Positions 48,999 to 58,194 of a stretch of DNA of 64,000 nucleotides are shown here, one piece after another (the stretch's first letter is position 1; the number at the start of each line of letters is the position of its first letter). Location of the stretch: assembly GCF_900230225.1 (NCBI RefSeq), contig NZ_OCNH01000001.1:1488001-1552000 (forward strand), written 5' to 3'. Origin of the DNA: Spirosoma fluviale. GTDB taxonomy: Bacteria > Bacteroidota > Bacteroidia > Cytophagales > Spirosomataceae. Position numbers and translations under genes: made by a program. The notes under the pieces were generated by a model. It saw only the letters and a program-made list of their open reading frames with translations, searched no databases and was not told the origin of the DNA.

Positions 48999-49694
48999 AT
49001 GAATCGCTCCGAGTTTTTGAAATTGGCCTTCGGCGCATCGGCCGGTTTAGTTGCCTTCCGTTCATTCGGTCTTGCTCCTGCCCAGGCAGAGGGACCCTTT
49101 AAACTGGCTCCCTTACCGTATGATGCGGGTGCACTTGAACCCCACATCGACAAAATGACCATGGAAATTCACCATGGCAAACATCACAAAGCTTATGTCG
49201 ACAATCTGAACAAGGCCGTTGCCGGAACCGACATGGCGAAAATGGACATTGATGCATTAGTAAAAAGCGTAAGCAGCAGCACCCCGGCCGCCGTTCGCAA
49301 TAACGCGGGAGGCCATTGGAACCATACCTTTTTCTGGAACATCATGGGTCCCAGTGCGGGTGGTGTACCAAAAGGCGCCCTGGCCGATGCCATCAACAAA
49401 AAATACACTTCGTTCGATAATTTCAAAGCCGAGTGGGCCAAAGCAGCAACCGGACGGTTCGGTTCGGGCTGGGTTTGGCTGATTAAAAATGGCAACGATG
49501 TTGAAATCATTTCGACGCCTAACCAGGATAATCCATTGATGGGTCTGGCAGAGAAAAAAGGCACCCCCGTTCTCGGACTTGACGTGTGGGAGCACGCCTA
49601 TTATCTGAAATACCAGAACCGTCGGCCAGAATACGTAACGGCCTTCTGGAACGTAGTTGACTGGAATAAAGTCGGTAAGAACTTTGGCGCGTAA
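48999..49694 (+). CDS. sodA: Exported Mn-type superoxide dismutase
   Basis: A 231-residue Fe/Mn superoxide dismutase. The N-terminal ~30 residues ([20 protein letters not shown] to APAQA) form a signal peptide, so the enzyme is periplasmic; the motif resembles Tat (RxFLK) but lacks the second Arg. Metal ligands are in [24 protein letters not shown] and [28 protein letters not shown] and the later TPNQD point to the Mn-type. The mature part is about 200 residues, normal for the family. Confidence 0.93.
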   Translation: MNRSEFLKLAFGASAGLVAFRSFGLAPAQAEGPFKLAPLPYDAGALEPHIDKMTMEIHHGKHHKAYVDNLNKAVAGTDMAKMDIDALVKSVSSSTPAAVRNNAGGHWNHTFFWNIMGPSAGGVPKGALADAINKKYTSFDNFKAEWAKAATGRFGSGWVWLIKNGNDVEIISTPNQDNPLMGLAEKKGTPVLGLDVWEHAYYLKYQNRRPEYVTAFWNVVDWNKVGKNFGA

Positions 49695-49712
49695 CTAAAA
49701 CGGGTAAATATT

Positions 49713-49785
49713 GGGACGCAATACCTTGCGTCTTCTGTGGCTCAGTGGTTGTATCCGGCACAGAAGACGCAAGGTATTGCGTCTC
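49713..49785. repeat. 27-bp-arm inverted repeat after sodA
   Basis: Arms 49713-49739 and 49759-49785 match with one mismatch; the arms contain GACGCAAT and ATTGCGTC words. It lies 18 nt after the sodA stop and probably forms its 3' end. Confidence 0.92.
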
Positions 49786-49820
49786 TACATTTACCTGCCA
49801 GCAGATTAGGCAATCTTTCG

Positions 49821-49828
49821 TATTTTTG
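49821..49828 (+). promoter_or_regulatory. -7 promoter box of the 2OG oxygenase gene
   Basis: TATTTTTG matches TAnnTTTG exactly and ends 17 nt before the ATG at 49846. No clear -33 TTG is seen at 19 nt. Confidence 0.5.
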
Positions 49829-49845
49829 TGAAAATAGTTTAGTCA

Positions 49846-50802
49846 ATGGCAGCAGAAGAATTATATAATGAAATACCGTCATTGGATTTGTCGGATTTCA
49901 CCTCAGGGGACTTCGAACGTAAAGCCCGCTTTGTGGAGGATTTAGGTCGGGCCTTTAACCAGATTGGCTTTGTCGCAATTCGTAACCATGGATTAACGAA
50001 CGAGTTGACCAAAAAACTCTACGATTCAGCCCAGTCGTTTTTCTCATCGCCCGATTCACTCAAGCAGAAGTACGAACGCCCCGATCTGAACGGCCAGCGG
50101 GGGTATATTGGCAAGGGAAAAGAAACCGCAAAAGGATTTAAAGTAGCTGATTTAAAAGAGTTTTATCATATCGGTCAGCCAGAACCCGTTGGTAATATGC
50201 CCGCCAACGTGCTGCCCGACGAGTTTCCCGAGTTTAGTGAAGCCACCCAAACGGCTTATCGAACGCTCGAAGATGCGGGTAAGCAGTTGCTTCGGGCTAT
50301 TGCGCTCTATCTTGAACTTCCCGAAAACTATTTCGATGATAAAGTCCAGAATGGCGATAGTATTTTGCGGGCGTTGCACTACTTCCCGCTCGACCCCGAT
50401 AAGACGCCCGATGGCGCGGTACGGGCCGCTCCCCACGGCGATATTAACCTGATTACATTGCTGATGGGAGCATCGGCCGATGGGCTGGAAGTGTTGCGTC
50501 GGGATGGTAAATGGATCAGTATCACCGCTCTGCCCGACCAGGTTGTTGTGAACGTGGGCGATATGCTGGACCGGTTAACGAATCATAAACTTAAGTCGAC
50601 CATTCACCAGGTTGTCAACCCCCCGCGCGAGAAAATGAACCAGTCGCGCTATTCAATCCCGTTCTTTATGCATCCCCGCGCTGATATGGACCTGACTAGT
50701 CTGGAAAGCTGTATCGATGCGCAACATCCGAAGATTTATGTCGACATGACGGCGGGCGAATTTCTGGATGAACGCTTAATGGAACTTGGCCTGAAAAAAT
50801 AG
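49846..50802 (+). CDS. 2-oxoglutarate/Fe(II)-dependent oxygenase (isopenicillin N synthase-like)
   Basis: A 318-residue cytoplasmic dioxygenase. The N-terminal DIOX_N part (DLGRAFNQIGFVAIRNHGL) is followed by the iron triad His197 and Asp199 (AAPHGDINLIT) and His254 (LKSTIHQV), with the 2OG-binding Arg268/Ser270 (SRYS). It resembles IPNS/flavonol-synthase-like enzymes; the substrate is unknown. It lies alone after sodA. Confidence 0.88.
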   Translation: MAAEELYNEIPSLDLSDFTSGDFERKARFVEDLGRAFNQIGFVAIRNHGLTNELTKKLYDSAQSFFSSPDSLKQKYERPDLNGQRGYIGKGKETAKGFKVADLKEFYHIGQPEPVGNMPANVLPDEFPEFSEATQTAYRTLEDAGKQLLRAIALYLELPENYFDDKVQNGDSILRALHYFPLDPDKTPDGAVRAAPHGDINLITLLMGASADGLEVLRRDGKWISITALPDQVVVNVGDMLDRLTNHKLKSTIHQVVNPPREKMNQSRYSIPFFMHPRADMDLTSLESCIDAQHPKIYVDMTAGEFLDERLMELGLKK

Positions 50803-50896
50803 TCAGTTCCGGTCGGAGAAGGTCGGTAAGTAGTGCCCTGCGTTACGAGCCGATCTTTTCTGTTCATCCCCGATTTTCTTCTGACCCTCCCTATAG

Positions 50897-52099
50897 ATGC
50901 TTCCATACCTGTCTACTGTTCAGCCTGTCCGCCGAATTCGGTACATCATCTTTTTAAAAGATGTGCTGATTCTGGCGCTGACGACCTTTGGCGGGCCGCA
51001 GGTACATCTGGCCATGTTTTACGAGCGTCTGGTACAGAAACGGCGCTATCTGACGGAGGATGAACTACTGGAGTTAAACGCGTTGGGGCAGGTACTACCG
51101 GGACCAACGTCTACTCAGACAATTACGGCAATCGGTTTCAAGATTGGCGGTCCGAATCTGGCTTACATCACGTTGCTGCTTTGGATTTTACCTGCGGTAT
51201 GTATCATGACAGCCGCCGGCATGGGGATTTATTACCTGGAAAAGCATCATTTATCGTTGCAGTTTGCCCGCTTTATTCAGCCTATGGCTGTAGGATTCAT
51301 GGTGGTAGCCGGGTATCGGATCGGGCAGAAAGTCATAAAAAATCAGGTCAGTCTGGCGTTGGCGCTGGTTGCTGTGGTTGTGGCCTATTTGTTTCGGTCA
51401 CCGTTCATGACACCCATTGTTATTGCGGTGGGTGGGCTTACCACGGCGCTGACCTACGAAAAGCAAAAGCGAATGGAAAAACAGCCCCTGCGTGTGCAGT
51501 GGTCTAACTTTTTTCTGTGGCTGGGCGTATTTATCGGGGCAGCTACCCTGGGCGCTTTCACCCAGTCGTTACCGGTACGCCTGTTTGAGAACTTTTACCG
51601 GAATGGCAGTTTCGTTTTTGGTGGAGGGCAGGTGCTAACGCCGATGCTGTATAACGAGTTTGTAGCTTTTAAACATTATTTATCACGGGAGGAGTTCTTG
51701 TCGGGTTTGGGTTTGGTGCAGGCCGTTCCCGGACCGGTCTTCGCGCTTGCTTCGTACATCGGGGTATTGTCCATGCGTAGTTCAGGTATACATGGACAGC
51801 TTTGGGGAAGTGTCGTATCGACTACCGGAATTTTCCTGCCCGGTACGTTTCTGATCTTTTTCGTGTATCGATTCTGGGAACAGTTGAAGCGCTACCGGGT
51901 TGTACGGGCGTCTCTGGAAGGTATCAATGCCGCCAGCACGGGTTTAACAGCGGCAGCCGCTTTAGCGCTTTTCGAACCCATGGCGGCCCACTGGCCATCC
52001 GTCGTGGTGGTGGTGCTCACCATTGTCGTGCTGCTGTACACAAAAATTCCACCCTATGTGTTGATTCTGATTGGTTTATTGACTGGCGTGATTCTGTAA
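50897..52099 (+). CDS. chrA: Chromate transporter ChrA
   Basis: A 400-residue CHR-family protein with two homologous halves, the usual bidomain length. The first half has FGGPQVHLAMFYERLVQKRRYL and LNALGQVLPGPTSTQT, the second VFGGGQVLTPMLYNEFV and LGLVQAVPGPVFALASYIG. Members export chromate or related anions. A chrB regulator is not nearby. Confidence 0.92.
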   Translation: MLPYLSTVQPVRRIRYIIFLKDVLILALTTFGGPQVHLAMFYERLVQKRRYLTEDELLELNALGQVLPGPTSTQTITAIGFKIGGPNLAYITLLLWILPAVCIMTAAGMGIYYLEKHHLSLQFARFIQPMAVGFMVVAGYRIGQKVIKNQVSLALALVAVVVAYLFRSPFMTPIVIAVGGLTTALTYEKQKRMEKQPLRVQWSNFFLWLGVFIGAATLGAFTQSLPVRLFENFYRNGSFVFGGGQVLTPMLYNEFVAFKHYLSREEFLSGLGLVQAVPGPVFALASYIGVLSMRSSGIHGQLWGSVVSTTGIFLPGTFLIFFVYRFWEQLKRYRVVRASLEGINAASTGLTAAAALALFEPMAAHWPSVVVVVLTIVVLLYTKIPPYVLILIGLLTGVIL

Positions 52100-52117
52100 A
52101 GAAAGCGTTAAAACCTG

Positions 52118-53035
52118 TCAGGCGTACCATATACCTTCTGAGATTAGCTTGTTGCGTCCGCCAACATTTATCTCGTAACGCTCATTAGCTAAACGCCCAT
52201 TTAGATACAGGTACGATTTGCGATTCATTTGAAATCCCTGCTCTACGGTCGCCGTAATCTTGCCATCTATGTGCGTTAAAAGGTACGCCAGAAAGCAGCC
52301 GTTCGCGCTCCCCGTGGCTGCATCTTCCGAAACTTTGTTGTTTTCAATCAGCAGCATTCGGGTAGTATAATCGTTGTCTGCTTCATAGGTCTCGCTGGTG
52401 AAGAAAAACAGCGACGTGGAGTGGCCTGTCGAACTATTCGTTCTGTACTTATTGCGGGCGGTTAAAAACGCTTTAAAGGACTCCAGGCGTAGTGACAGCG
52501 CATCAATTGCCGCACGGCTCCTCAGAGGAATAATAATGTAAGGTAGCCCAGTGCTGACCTCCTGTATTGGTAATGAGTCATCAATGTCGTGGCGGGGGAT
52601 GCCCAGTTCATTGGCAATCTCATCGGCGGTGAAGAACGAGCCAAACGTTGGTTGTGCCTGGCGCATGAAAAAAATACTATCGTCCAGGTTCGCCGGATTT
52701 TCCAGTGTAATGGCTATATCGCTATGAGCCAGTTCAAGTGTCAGCGCACGACTGGCTTCGGGCAGGATGAATTTATTGATGATATAGCTCGTACCCAGCG
52801 ATGGATGTCCCGCAAAGGGAACCTCATGTTCCGGGGTGAATATCCGGACAACGAAGCGAAGATCAGTCTTTATCGCTTTGATAAACGTTGTCTCCGCAAA
52901 GTTGATTTCTTTGGCAATCTGCTGCATTAGCTGGTCGGATAGCTGATTGTCCATGTCGAGGAACACGGCGAGCTGGTTGCCTTCGTAGCGATTTGCCGCA
53001 AATACATCAACGATATAAAATTTGATCTCGTGCAT
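52118..53035 (-). CDS. PhzF family isomerase-like protein
   Basis: A 305-residue protein of the diaminopimelate-epimerase fold. Start at 53035 (MHEIKFYIVDVFAANRYEGNQLAVF) agrees with the family; the longer frame upstream overlaps the neighbouring gene. The catalytic Glu is E48 in EINFAETTF; later GHPSLGTSYI and EDAATGSANGC are conserved. PhzF proteins isomerise or epimerise small molecules; the substrate is unknown and no phenazine genes are present. Confidence 0.92.
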   Translation of the reverse strand: MHEIKFYIVDVFAANRYEGNQLAVFLDMDNQLSDQLMQQIAKEINFAETTFIKAIKTDLRFVVRIFTPEHEVPFAGHPSLGTSYIINKFILPEASRALTLELAHSDIAITLENPANLDDSIFFMRQAQPTFGSFFTADEIANELGIPRHDIDDSLPIQEVSTGLPYIIIPLRSRAAIDALSLRLESFKAFLTARNKYRTNSSTGHSTSLFFFTSETYEADNDYTTRMLLIENNKVSEDAATGSANGCFLAYLLTHIDGKITATVEQGFQMNRKSYLYLNGRLANERYEINVGGRNKLISEGIWYA

Positions 53036-53081
53036 CGGTCGGGTCAACAAAAGATAAACTGTGTACGTAAAGTGAAGATAT

Positions 53082-53122
53082 AAAAAACGCCCCTCGTTGC
53101 GATAAATAACGAGGAGCGTTTT
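53082..53122 (-). terminator. Intrinsic terminator of the coil-4TM operon
   Basis: A 13-bp stem with one mismatch (53087-53099 with 53110-53122), followed on the minus strand by TTTTTATA. It lies 22 nt beyond the stop codon at 53145. Confidence 0.85.
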
Positions 53123-53144
53123 AACATAGAGAGTAGCTTTTAAA

Positions 53145-54500
53145 TCAAAGCTCGTCCGACAAAAATTTCCGGATCGTTTGATGAGGCCGCATGCCTTGTG
53201 GCTTGCCATTCGAACCGGATGGTCGATTATCCGCCATGCGGGGGCGATTCCCATTCTGGAGGTTTAACATTTCTTTCCGTAGCTGACGCTGTTCGTCGTC
53301 ACTTAGCACCGTGCGCGTCGCTTCCCCCTGTCCGTAGCCATCATTGAAATTGCTGATCCGGCTATCCGTTTGGGCCAGTTTTAATTCGGCCAGCAGTTCG
53401 TTAAGTTCAGTCGTTACGGCCTGTCGTTGTTGTTTCAGATCGCCCAGACCGGGAATCAGATCAAGATTGTGCTGGAGTACGTTTTGCTGGGTGCTTTGCT
53501 CGGCTAGCTGTATCTCAAGGGGAGTCACTTCTTTATCTATGCGTTTCAACCGACGGCGTAGTTTCCAGAGTTTTATATCCGCCTGCAACCACCGGAACCA
53601 GAACGCTGATAGTACTGGCAGTGCAATGCCCAGGCACACAGCACCGGCCAGGGCGAACAGAATTCCGCTCAAAACAAATGACAGTAACGCCCATGGGCTG
53701 TTTACAAGCGCCAGATTCAACTCGCTCGATTCGCTAAGCTGTTTCTCGATTTTGCCCATCGTAGCGGCATCGAGCGTTTGTGTTGTCGCTGTAGGGTCGG
53801 TAGTTAACTGAAGTTGCCGAACCGATTTGTTAATGGCGGCCTTCAGTTGGTCGGTGCGGTAGGCTTCGTAACGGAACCACCCCAAAACCGCTAGTGTCAG
53901 GATGGCAAATACGGCCAGCGTGATCTTGAAACGCTCATATTTACGCCCGTTTGCTACAGGGTTTTCCTGATACGGCTTTTCAATGAGTCGGTCATAGGCC
54001 GGTTTCAGCAGGATGGAAACCATGGCCAGACCTACCGCAAAGGCCCAGGCTTCGTTCGTATTCCGGATATTGAGCGCGTACGCAACGATTTCGTGTGATA
54101 TAATCAGGTCGCCCGCCAGAAACGAAATACCCGCCACCAGAAACAGCAAACCGGCAAACAGTGAATAATCAGGAGACGCTTTAGCGCGCCGTGCCCGTAG
54201 GTGGTCCCGATCAGCCTCAATGGCTTGCTTTGCGGTTTCCAGCTTTTCGACTTGTTTGACCAGCCGTTCTACCTGGAGCGTGTGTGTTTGCAAGGTGGTG
54301 AACGCAGCCCTATTCGCTTCGGTGGCTTCGGCTAGTTGTTGATTGATGGACGAAACTTCCGCCCGCTTTTCACTAATTCGTTCGGTTAGCCAGTCCGTAT
54401 TTATCTGACTGGATAAGTACCCTTCGTATGTTTCCCGATTAACGCCTTCAACGCCACTCGTGTAGCCATGCTGAAAATCCGGATGATTGCTTGGTTCCAT
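53145..54500 (-). CDS. Coiled-coil polytopic membrane protein of unknown function
   Basis: A 451-residue protein I do not recognise. An N-terminal coiled coil (about 40-108, with regular Glu/Lys/Leu heptads) precedes four hydrophobic segments (about 114-133, 150-168, 191-209 and 265-292), with a second coiled coil at about 305-385 and a Gly/Asn/Pro-rich C-terminal tail (NGNRPRMADNRPSGSNGKP). The layout coil-4TM-coil is shared with the next upstream gene product. No nucleotide-binding or catalytic motif is seen. It may be a membrane scaffold. It is the last gene of the three-gene operon, ended by the terminator at 53082-53122. Confidence 0.75.
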   Translation of the reverse strand: MEPSNHPDFQHGYTSGVEGVNRETYEGYLSSQINTDWLTERISEKRAEVSSINQQLAEATEANRAAFTTLQTHTLQVERLVKQVEKLETAKQAIEADRDHLRARRAKASPDYSLFAGLLFLVAGISFLAGDLIISHEIVAYALNIRNTNEAWAFAVGLAMVSILLKPAYDRLIEKPYQENPVANGRKYERFKITLAVFAILTLAVLGWFRYEAYRTDQLKAAINKSVRQLQLTTDPTATTQTLDAATMGKIEKQLSESSELNLALVNSPWALLSFVLSGILFALAGAVCLGIALPVLSAFWFRWLQADIKLWKLRRRLKRIDKEVTPLEIQLAEQSTQQNVLQHNLDLIPGLGDLKQQRQAVTTELNELLAELKLAQTDSRISNFNDGYGQGEATRTVLSDDEQRQLRKEMLNLQNGNRPRMADNRPSGSNGKPQGMRPHQTIRKFLSDEL

Positions 54501-54521
54501 AGCTTAATGAATTAAGAATGA

Positions 54522-54549
54522 CGAGTTATGAATCATTCATAATTCATCA
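54522..54549. repeat. Short inverted repeat between the two coil-4TM genes
   Basis: GACGAGTTATGAAT (54522-54535) pairs with ATTCATAATTCATC (54536-54549) with two mismatches; no loop remains. It overlaps the stop codon of the upstream gene. Confidence 0.6.
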
Positions 54550-55615
54550 TTGATTTACGCTGTTGCTCCGTGAGTCGGTCGCGGAGGCTGCGGGCGAGCT
54601 CAAACTCGCTTAAAAACAAGTTAACAAACTCATCGCGCTGGGTGTTCAATCGAGACCTTTGCGCTTGTATATGGCCCAGAGTTGTTACAATTGGCCATTT
54701 TTGTGTCCGAATGGTGTCAACTTCACGGGTCAATCTGTCAATTTCTGTTTCCCAACGGGGTATGTTCCGGGTTTTGTTGAGTGCCAGTAACCGATTCGCC
54801 TTACTGATGGTAAGATCTGTTTGTAAGCTTGTCAGGTTCGTGAGAAACAAGCTACCCGCCAACAGAAATAAGAACAGAATAAAAACAAATAGGGCAATGG
54901 CCTGGCCAACTGGCTGCGTTTGATAAGCCTGGATAAGAACAAATACCGATGCAGCGAACGGGAGTCCAATTTCGGTCAGAATTCGCCGACCTGATATTTT
55001 CGCTCCTTCTTCATAAAAGAACGATGTACGACCGAACAAATTGAACATACCGGCCAGAAATATGCCTACTGCAATCCAGCGATTCGGAAAAACGGGGCGC
55101 AGGGTTTCGTCGATCAGGTAAAAATTACTGATGCAAATACCAACAGAAAGCAGCAGGCTTACCGATGTCCGAATCAAGTTGGTAGGTTTGGGCTGGCTTT
55201 CGCGCAGATCGGTTAGCTGGTCGCGGAGGCTCAGGATTCGGTTTTCGCGCTGTTCGATAAAGAGATTAAGCTCACCTATTTTTTCGGACTGTTCATCAAT
55301 AGATTCATCCAGTGGAGCAATCTGCCGAGTAAAATAAGCCCGTATCTGGGCGATTTTTTCATCGGGTCGGGCATTCGATAGGCCAAACAAGACGCCTTCG
55401 TCCCGGAGGGCATCGGCATCGGCCAGCCAGCCGGGCAATGGTTCCTGTGTGTAGGCGGGTAATGGACTGGCATCGGTCGAGGTTAGAGACCGATGGGGGT
55501 TGTACTCAGGCACTACAGGAATAGAAACCGGAACGGATGACACCTCACCTTGGCTGGGATACGCTGACTTTCTGGTTAAAAGCTGGCGAATATGCTGGAA
55601 TAATGTCATTGGCAC
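54533..55615 (-). CDS. Coiled-coil polytopic membrane protein of unknown function
   Basis: A 360-residue protein. A Pro/Ser-rich N-terminal part (about 18-62) leads to a coiled coil (about 100-140), four TM segments (about 148-167, 180-197, 215-231 and 238-260) and a second coiled coil (about 270-350). It shares this plan with the 451-residue neighbour but shows little direct sequence similarity by eye. No known domain is recognised. It lies 57 nt downstream of the 239-residue protein gene and 32 nt before the next gene, so the three genes are one operon. Confidence 0.75.
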   Translation of the reverse strand: MPMTLFQHIRQLLTRKSAYPSQGEVSSVPVSIPVVPEYNPHRSLTSTDASPLPAYTQEPLPGWLADADALRDEGVLFGLSNARPDEKIAQIRAYFTRQIAPLDESIDEQSEKIGELNLFIEQRENRILSLRDQLTDLRESQPKPTNLIRTSVSLLLSVGICISNFYLIDETLRPVFPNRWIAVGIFLAGMFNLFGRTSFFYEEGAKISGRRILTEIGLPFAASVFVLIQAYQTQPVGQAIALFVFILFLFLLAGSLFLTNLTSLQTDLTISKANRLLALNKTRNIPRWETEIDRLTREVDTIRTQKWPIVTTLGHIQAQRSRLNTQRDEFVNLFLSEFELARSLRDRLTEQQRKSMMNYE

Positions 55616-55672
55616 ACGGGTGAAAAATGGTTGTTAACGGATAAAGCGGCTATTGAGCCAAAATATACATGT

Positions 55673-56392
55673 TTAAAGCTGGAATACCCGTTTTAATGCG
55701 CTCCAAAGCTGTTTTTTTAAATTCTGATCAGCTTCAATGGTTGGCAGTGAATCGGCCATGAGAAACGTAATTCCCTCAAAGCGAACCGGCGAATAGCGGT
55801 CCATCATAATGTCGAGGTCGATTCGCTCGAAGGGCACACCAAACGTAATAAAATGGTTGATGTACTTCCCCCGCAGTAACTCTGCAAAATTCATACCTTC
55901 TACACCGTGCAGGTTGAGTAAGTCAACACCGTCGATATTCAGGTTAACGGCTTTTAGGATTCGTTCGAGAAACAGGATGTTACTGGGGTCCAGTGCTTCA
56001 TCGGCCAGCAACAGAACTTTATGATTCAGTTGTGGCATTCTGGATTGCTGTTGAACGGGTGGAATTACAGAAGGCGTTGTTGGGCGCGGTACTTCTTTGG
56101 GCAATGGTTCGGGCGTTGGCGTTGCAACGACCAGGGGTGGTTCAGGGGCCAACGGCGCAGAAACGTCTGATACACGATCAGTCGGGAGTCTATCTGCGGC
56201 AACTTCAAATTTACCTATGGACAATGCATCCAGCTCTGCCAGTAAGTCCAGATTTTCGGTGTCTACCGCAATAAGTTCTTCAGCTGTGCCGTCTGATGGT
56301 GCTGATGGGAGGATTGCCGACCACGATTCGCCGGGCACCCGGAAAAGCGTGTCGGTCTGATAGACAGTTTGATAGAAATTCTTTAAGGACAT
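55673..56392 (-). CDS. Pro-rich-linker protein, C-terminal domain reminiscent of DNA polymerase III psi
   Basis: A 239-residue soluble protein. Residues 1-75 are acidic and low in order, 78-120 are a Pro-rich linker, and 125-239 form a compact alpha/beta domain (NHKVLLLADEALDPSNILFLERILKAVNLN, ITFGVPFERIDL, ITFLMADSL, LKKQLWSALKRVF). The order of parts in this domain and its LW-x-xLK end recall HolD (psi) and the uracil-DNA-glycosylase-like fold, which is only a guess. It is the first gene of the operon with the two coil-4TM proteins and lies downstream of purA, separated by an intrinsic terminator. Confidence 0.6.
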   Translation of the reverse strand: MSLKNFYQTVYQTDTLFRVPGESWSAILPSAPSDGTAEELIAVDTENLDLLAELDALSIGKFEVAADRLPTDRVSDVSAPLAPEPPLVVATPTPEPLPKEVPRPTTPSVIPPVQQQSRMPQLNHKVLLLADEALDPSNILFLERILKAVNLNIDGVDLLNLHGVEGMNFAELLRGKYINHFITFGVPFERIDLDIMMDRYSPVRFEGITFLMADSLPTIEADQNLKKQLWSALKRVFQL

Positions 56393-56433
56393 AACAGCTA
56401 AATCGAACCCGATTCATTTTGTCAAAAATAGGC

Positions 56434-56467
56434 AAAAAGCCGCCCTCGCTATGAAAACGAGGGCGGC
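56434..56467 (-). terminator. Intrinsic terminator of purA
   Basis: GCCGCCCTCG (56439-56448) pairs perfectly with CGAGGGCGGC (56458-56467), with a 9-nt loop, followed on the minus strand by TTTTT. Confidence 0.9.
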
Positions 56468-56496
56468 CGTTGGTTATTAAATACCAAATATGCCAG

Positions 56497-57783
56497 TTAA
56501 GCGATCAGGGCCTGACGGTGAATGATAGCTTCGCGGTCGGGACTGGTCGAAATAAAGTTGATCGGCAGACCCAGAGTATCTTCAAGGAAATAGACATACG
56601 TTGCCAATTCCGCAGGTACGTCGACAAACGAACGGATGTCGGTCAAATCCGTTTGCCAGCCCTTAAACGATTGATAAATAGGGGTCACGTCCGTGTCGCA
56701 AAGGTCATACGGCATCTGTTCGGTGATGGTACCATCTGACAACTTGTAATGCGTACATACCTGAATTTCATCGAAGATGTTGAGAACGTCGACTTTCATC
56801 ATTACCAACTGCGTAACGCCGTTGATCATGATGGCGTACTTCAGAGCGGGTAAATCCAGCCAGCCACACCGGCGCGGACGGCCGGTTGTTGCGCCAAATT
56901 CACGGCCTTCCTTCCGAATTTGCTCGCCCGTTTCATCATTGAGTTCGGTAGGGAAGGGGCCACTGCCCACGCGGGTACAGTACGCTTTAAAAATGCCGAA
57001 TACTTCACCAATTTTTCGCGGGGCAACGCCCAGACCGGTGCAGGCTCCGGCTGCCATGGTGCTGGATGATGTTACGAACGGATAGGAACCGAAATCAATA
57101 TCGAGAAGCGAACCCTGAGCACCTTCGGCCAGTACTTTCTTACCACTGGCGATGGCTTCATTTACGGCGTACTCACTATCGTTCAGTTGGAACTGCTTCA
57201 TGAACTCCACCGCACCAAAGAATTCGGCTTCGGCCTGGGGCAAAACAGACGCGTAATCGAAGTTGTTCTGCTCCAGAATGACCTTGTGAACGGCCACCAG
57301 CTTATCGTACTTGGCCCGGAAATTGGGCGATTCAACATCACCGACCCGGAGACCCAGACGTGCTACTTTGTCCTGATAAGTCGGCCCAATGCCCCGGAGT
57401 GTCGACCCAATTTTCGACTCACCCTTGGCCTGTTCGTAGGCGGCATCAAGCAGACGGTGAGTTGGCAGGATAATAGACGCCTTGCGGGAGATTTGCAGGT
57501 TTTCGGTAAGGGCAAGGTTGTATTTTGCCAGGCCATCGATTTCTTTTTTGAAGACAATGGGGTCAAGCACCACACCATTTCCAATAATATTAAGAATATC
57601 GTTTCGGAAAATACCCGATGGAATCTGGTGCAACACGTGCTTTAGTCCGTTAAATTCGAGGGTATGTCCGGCATTGGGACCACCCTGAAAACGGGCTACT
57701 ACCTGATACTGTGGAGCCAGTACGTCCACAATTTTACCTTTTCCTTCGTCGCCCCACTGGAGGCCTAATAAAACATCGATCAT
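56497..57783 (-). CDS. purA: Adenylosuccinate synthetase
   Basis: A 428-residue enzyme that joins IMP and aspartate with GTP in AMP synthesis. N-terminal LGLQWGDEGKGKIVD with the catalytic Asp, GPNAGHTL, the His41-type base, GGAQGSLLDIDFGSYPFVTSS in part and TGRPRRCGWLDL are conserved. The length is normal. It lies 12 nt downstream of the HNH nuclease gene on the same strand, so the small HNH module may have inserted in its promoter region or supply its transcript. Confidence 0.97.
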   Translation of the reverse strand: MIDVLLGLQWGDEGKGKIVDVLAPQYQVVARFQGGPNAGHTLEFNGLKHVLHQIPSGIFRNDILNIIGNGVVLDPIVFKKEIDGLAKYNLALTENLQISRKASIILPTHRLLDAAYEQAKGESKIGSTLRGIGPTYQDKVARLGLRVGDVESPNFRAKYDKLVAVHKVILEQNNFDYASVLPQAEAEFFGAVEFMKQFQLNDSEYAVNEAIASGKKVLAEGAQGSLLDIDFGSYPFVTSSSTMAAGACTGLGVAPRKIGEVFGIFKAYCTRVGSGPFPTELNDETGEQIRKEGREFGATTGRPRRCGWLDLPALKYAIMINGVTQLVMMKVDVLNIFDEIQVCTHYKLSDGTITEQMPYDLCDTDVTPIYQSFKGWQTDLTDIRSFVDVPAELATYVYFLEDTLGLPINFISTSPDREAIIHRQALIA

Positions 57784-57795
57784 TACAGAAAAAAA

Positions 57796-58194
57796 TTAAA
57801 ATATGCCCCGGTCAGGCAGTCTTATCTTGTCGTTGAACCGGAAAATATCGACGGTAACTTTTCCTATTACGGTTATTGGTTCAATGAATCCTTCCGATAG
57901 TCTAAAGTGCTCAGCCCAGATGTCGGTTCTTGGGTTGAAAAAGCGAACAATATCCCTGGTGTTCCAGTCAATGGATGCCAGATCAGTCCCTTTATTACGA
58001 TTACAGTCTGGACAGGAGTAGGCTAGATTGCTATCTTCATTTGAACCGTTGTGTTTACGACTTATAATGTGATCCACCTCAAATCCTATAAACGATCCTT
58101 CGTCTTGGGCAAGGCAGTATTCACAAATGTACGAAGCGCGATGAGCAACTCGTTTTCGAACAATGGCCGAAACAGGTATATTATTGGTGGGCAT
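57796..58194 (-). CDS. HNH endonuclease
   Basis: A 132-residue nuclease with a complete HNH motif: Cys24/Cys27 and Cys61/Cys64 hold a zinc, Asp41-His42 lie in VDHIISRKH, Asn56 in EDSNLAYSC and the end is CNRNKGTDL. It should cut DNA. It overlaps the last 14 nt of the 76-residue gene upstream, a coupled pair found widely next to HNH genes in bacteria, and precedes purA by 12 nt. Confidence 0.9.
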   Translation of the reverse strand: MPTNNIPVSAIVRKRVAHRASYICEYCLAQDEGSFIGFEVDHIISRKHNGSNEDSNLAYSCPDCNRNKGTDLASIDWNTRDIVRFFNPRTDIWAEHFRLSEGFIEPITVIGKVTVDIFRFNDKIRLPDRGIF

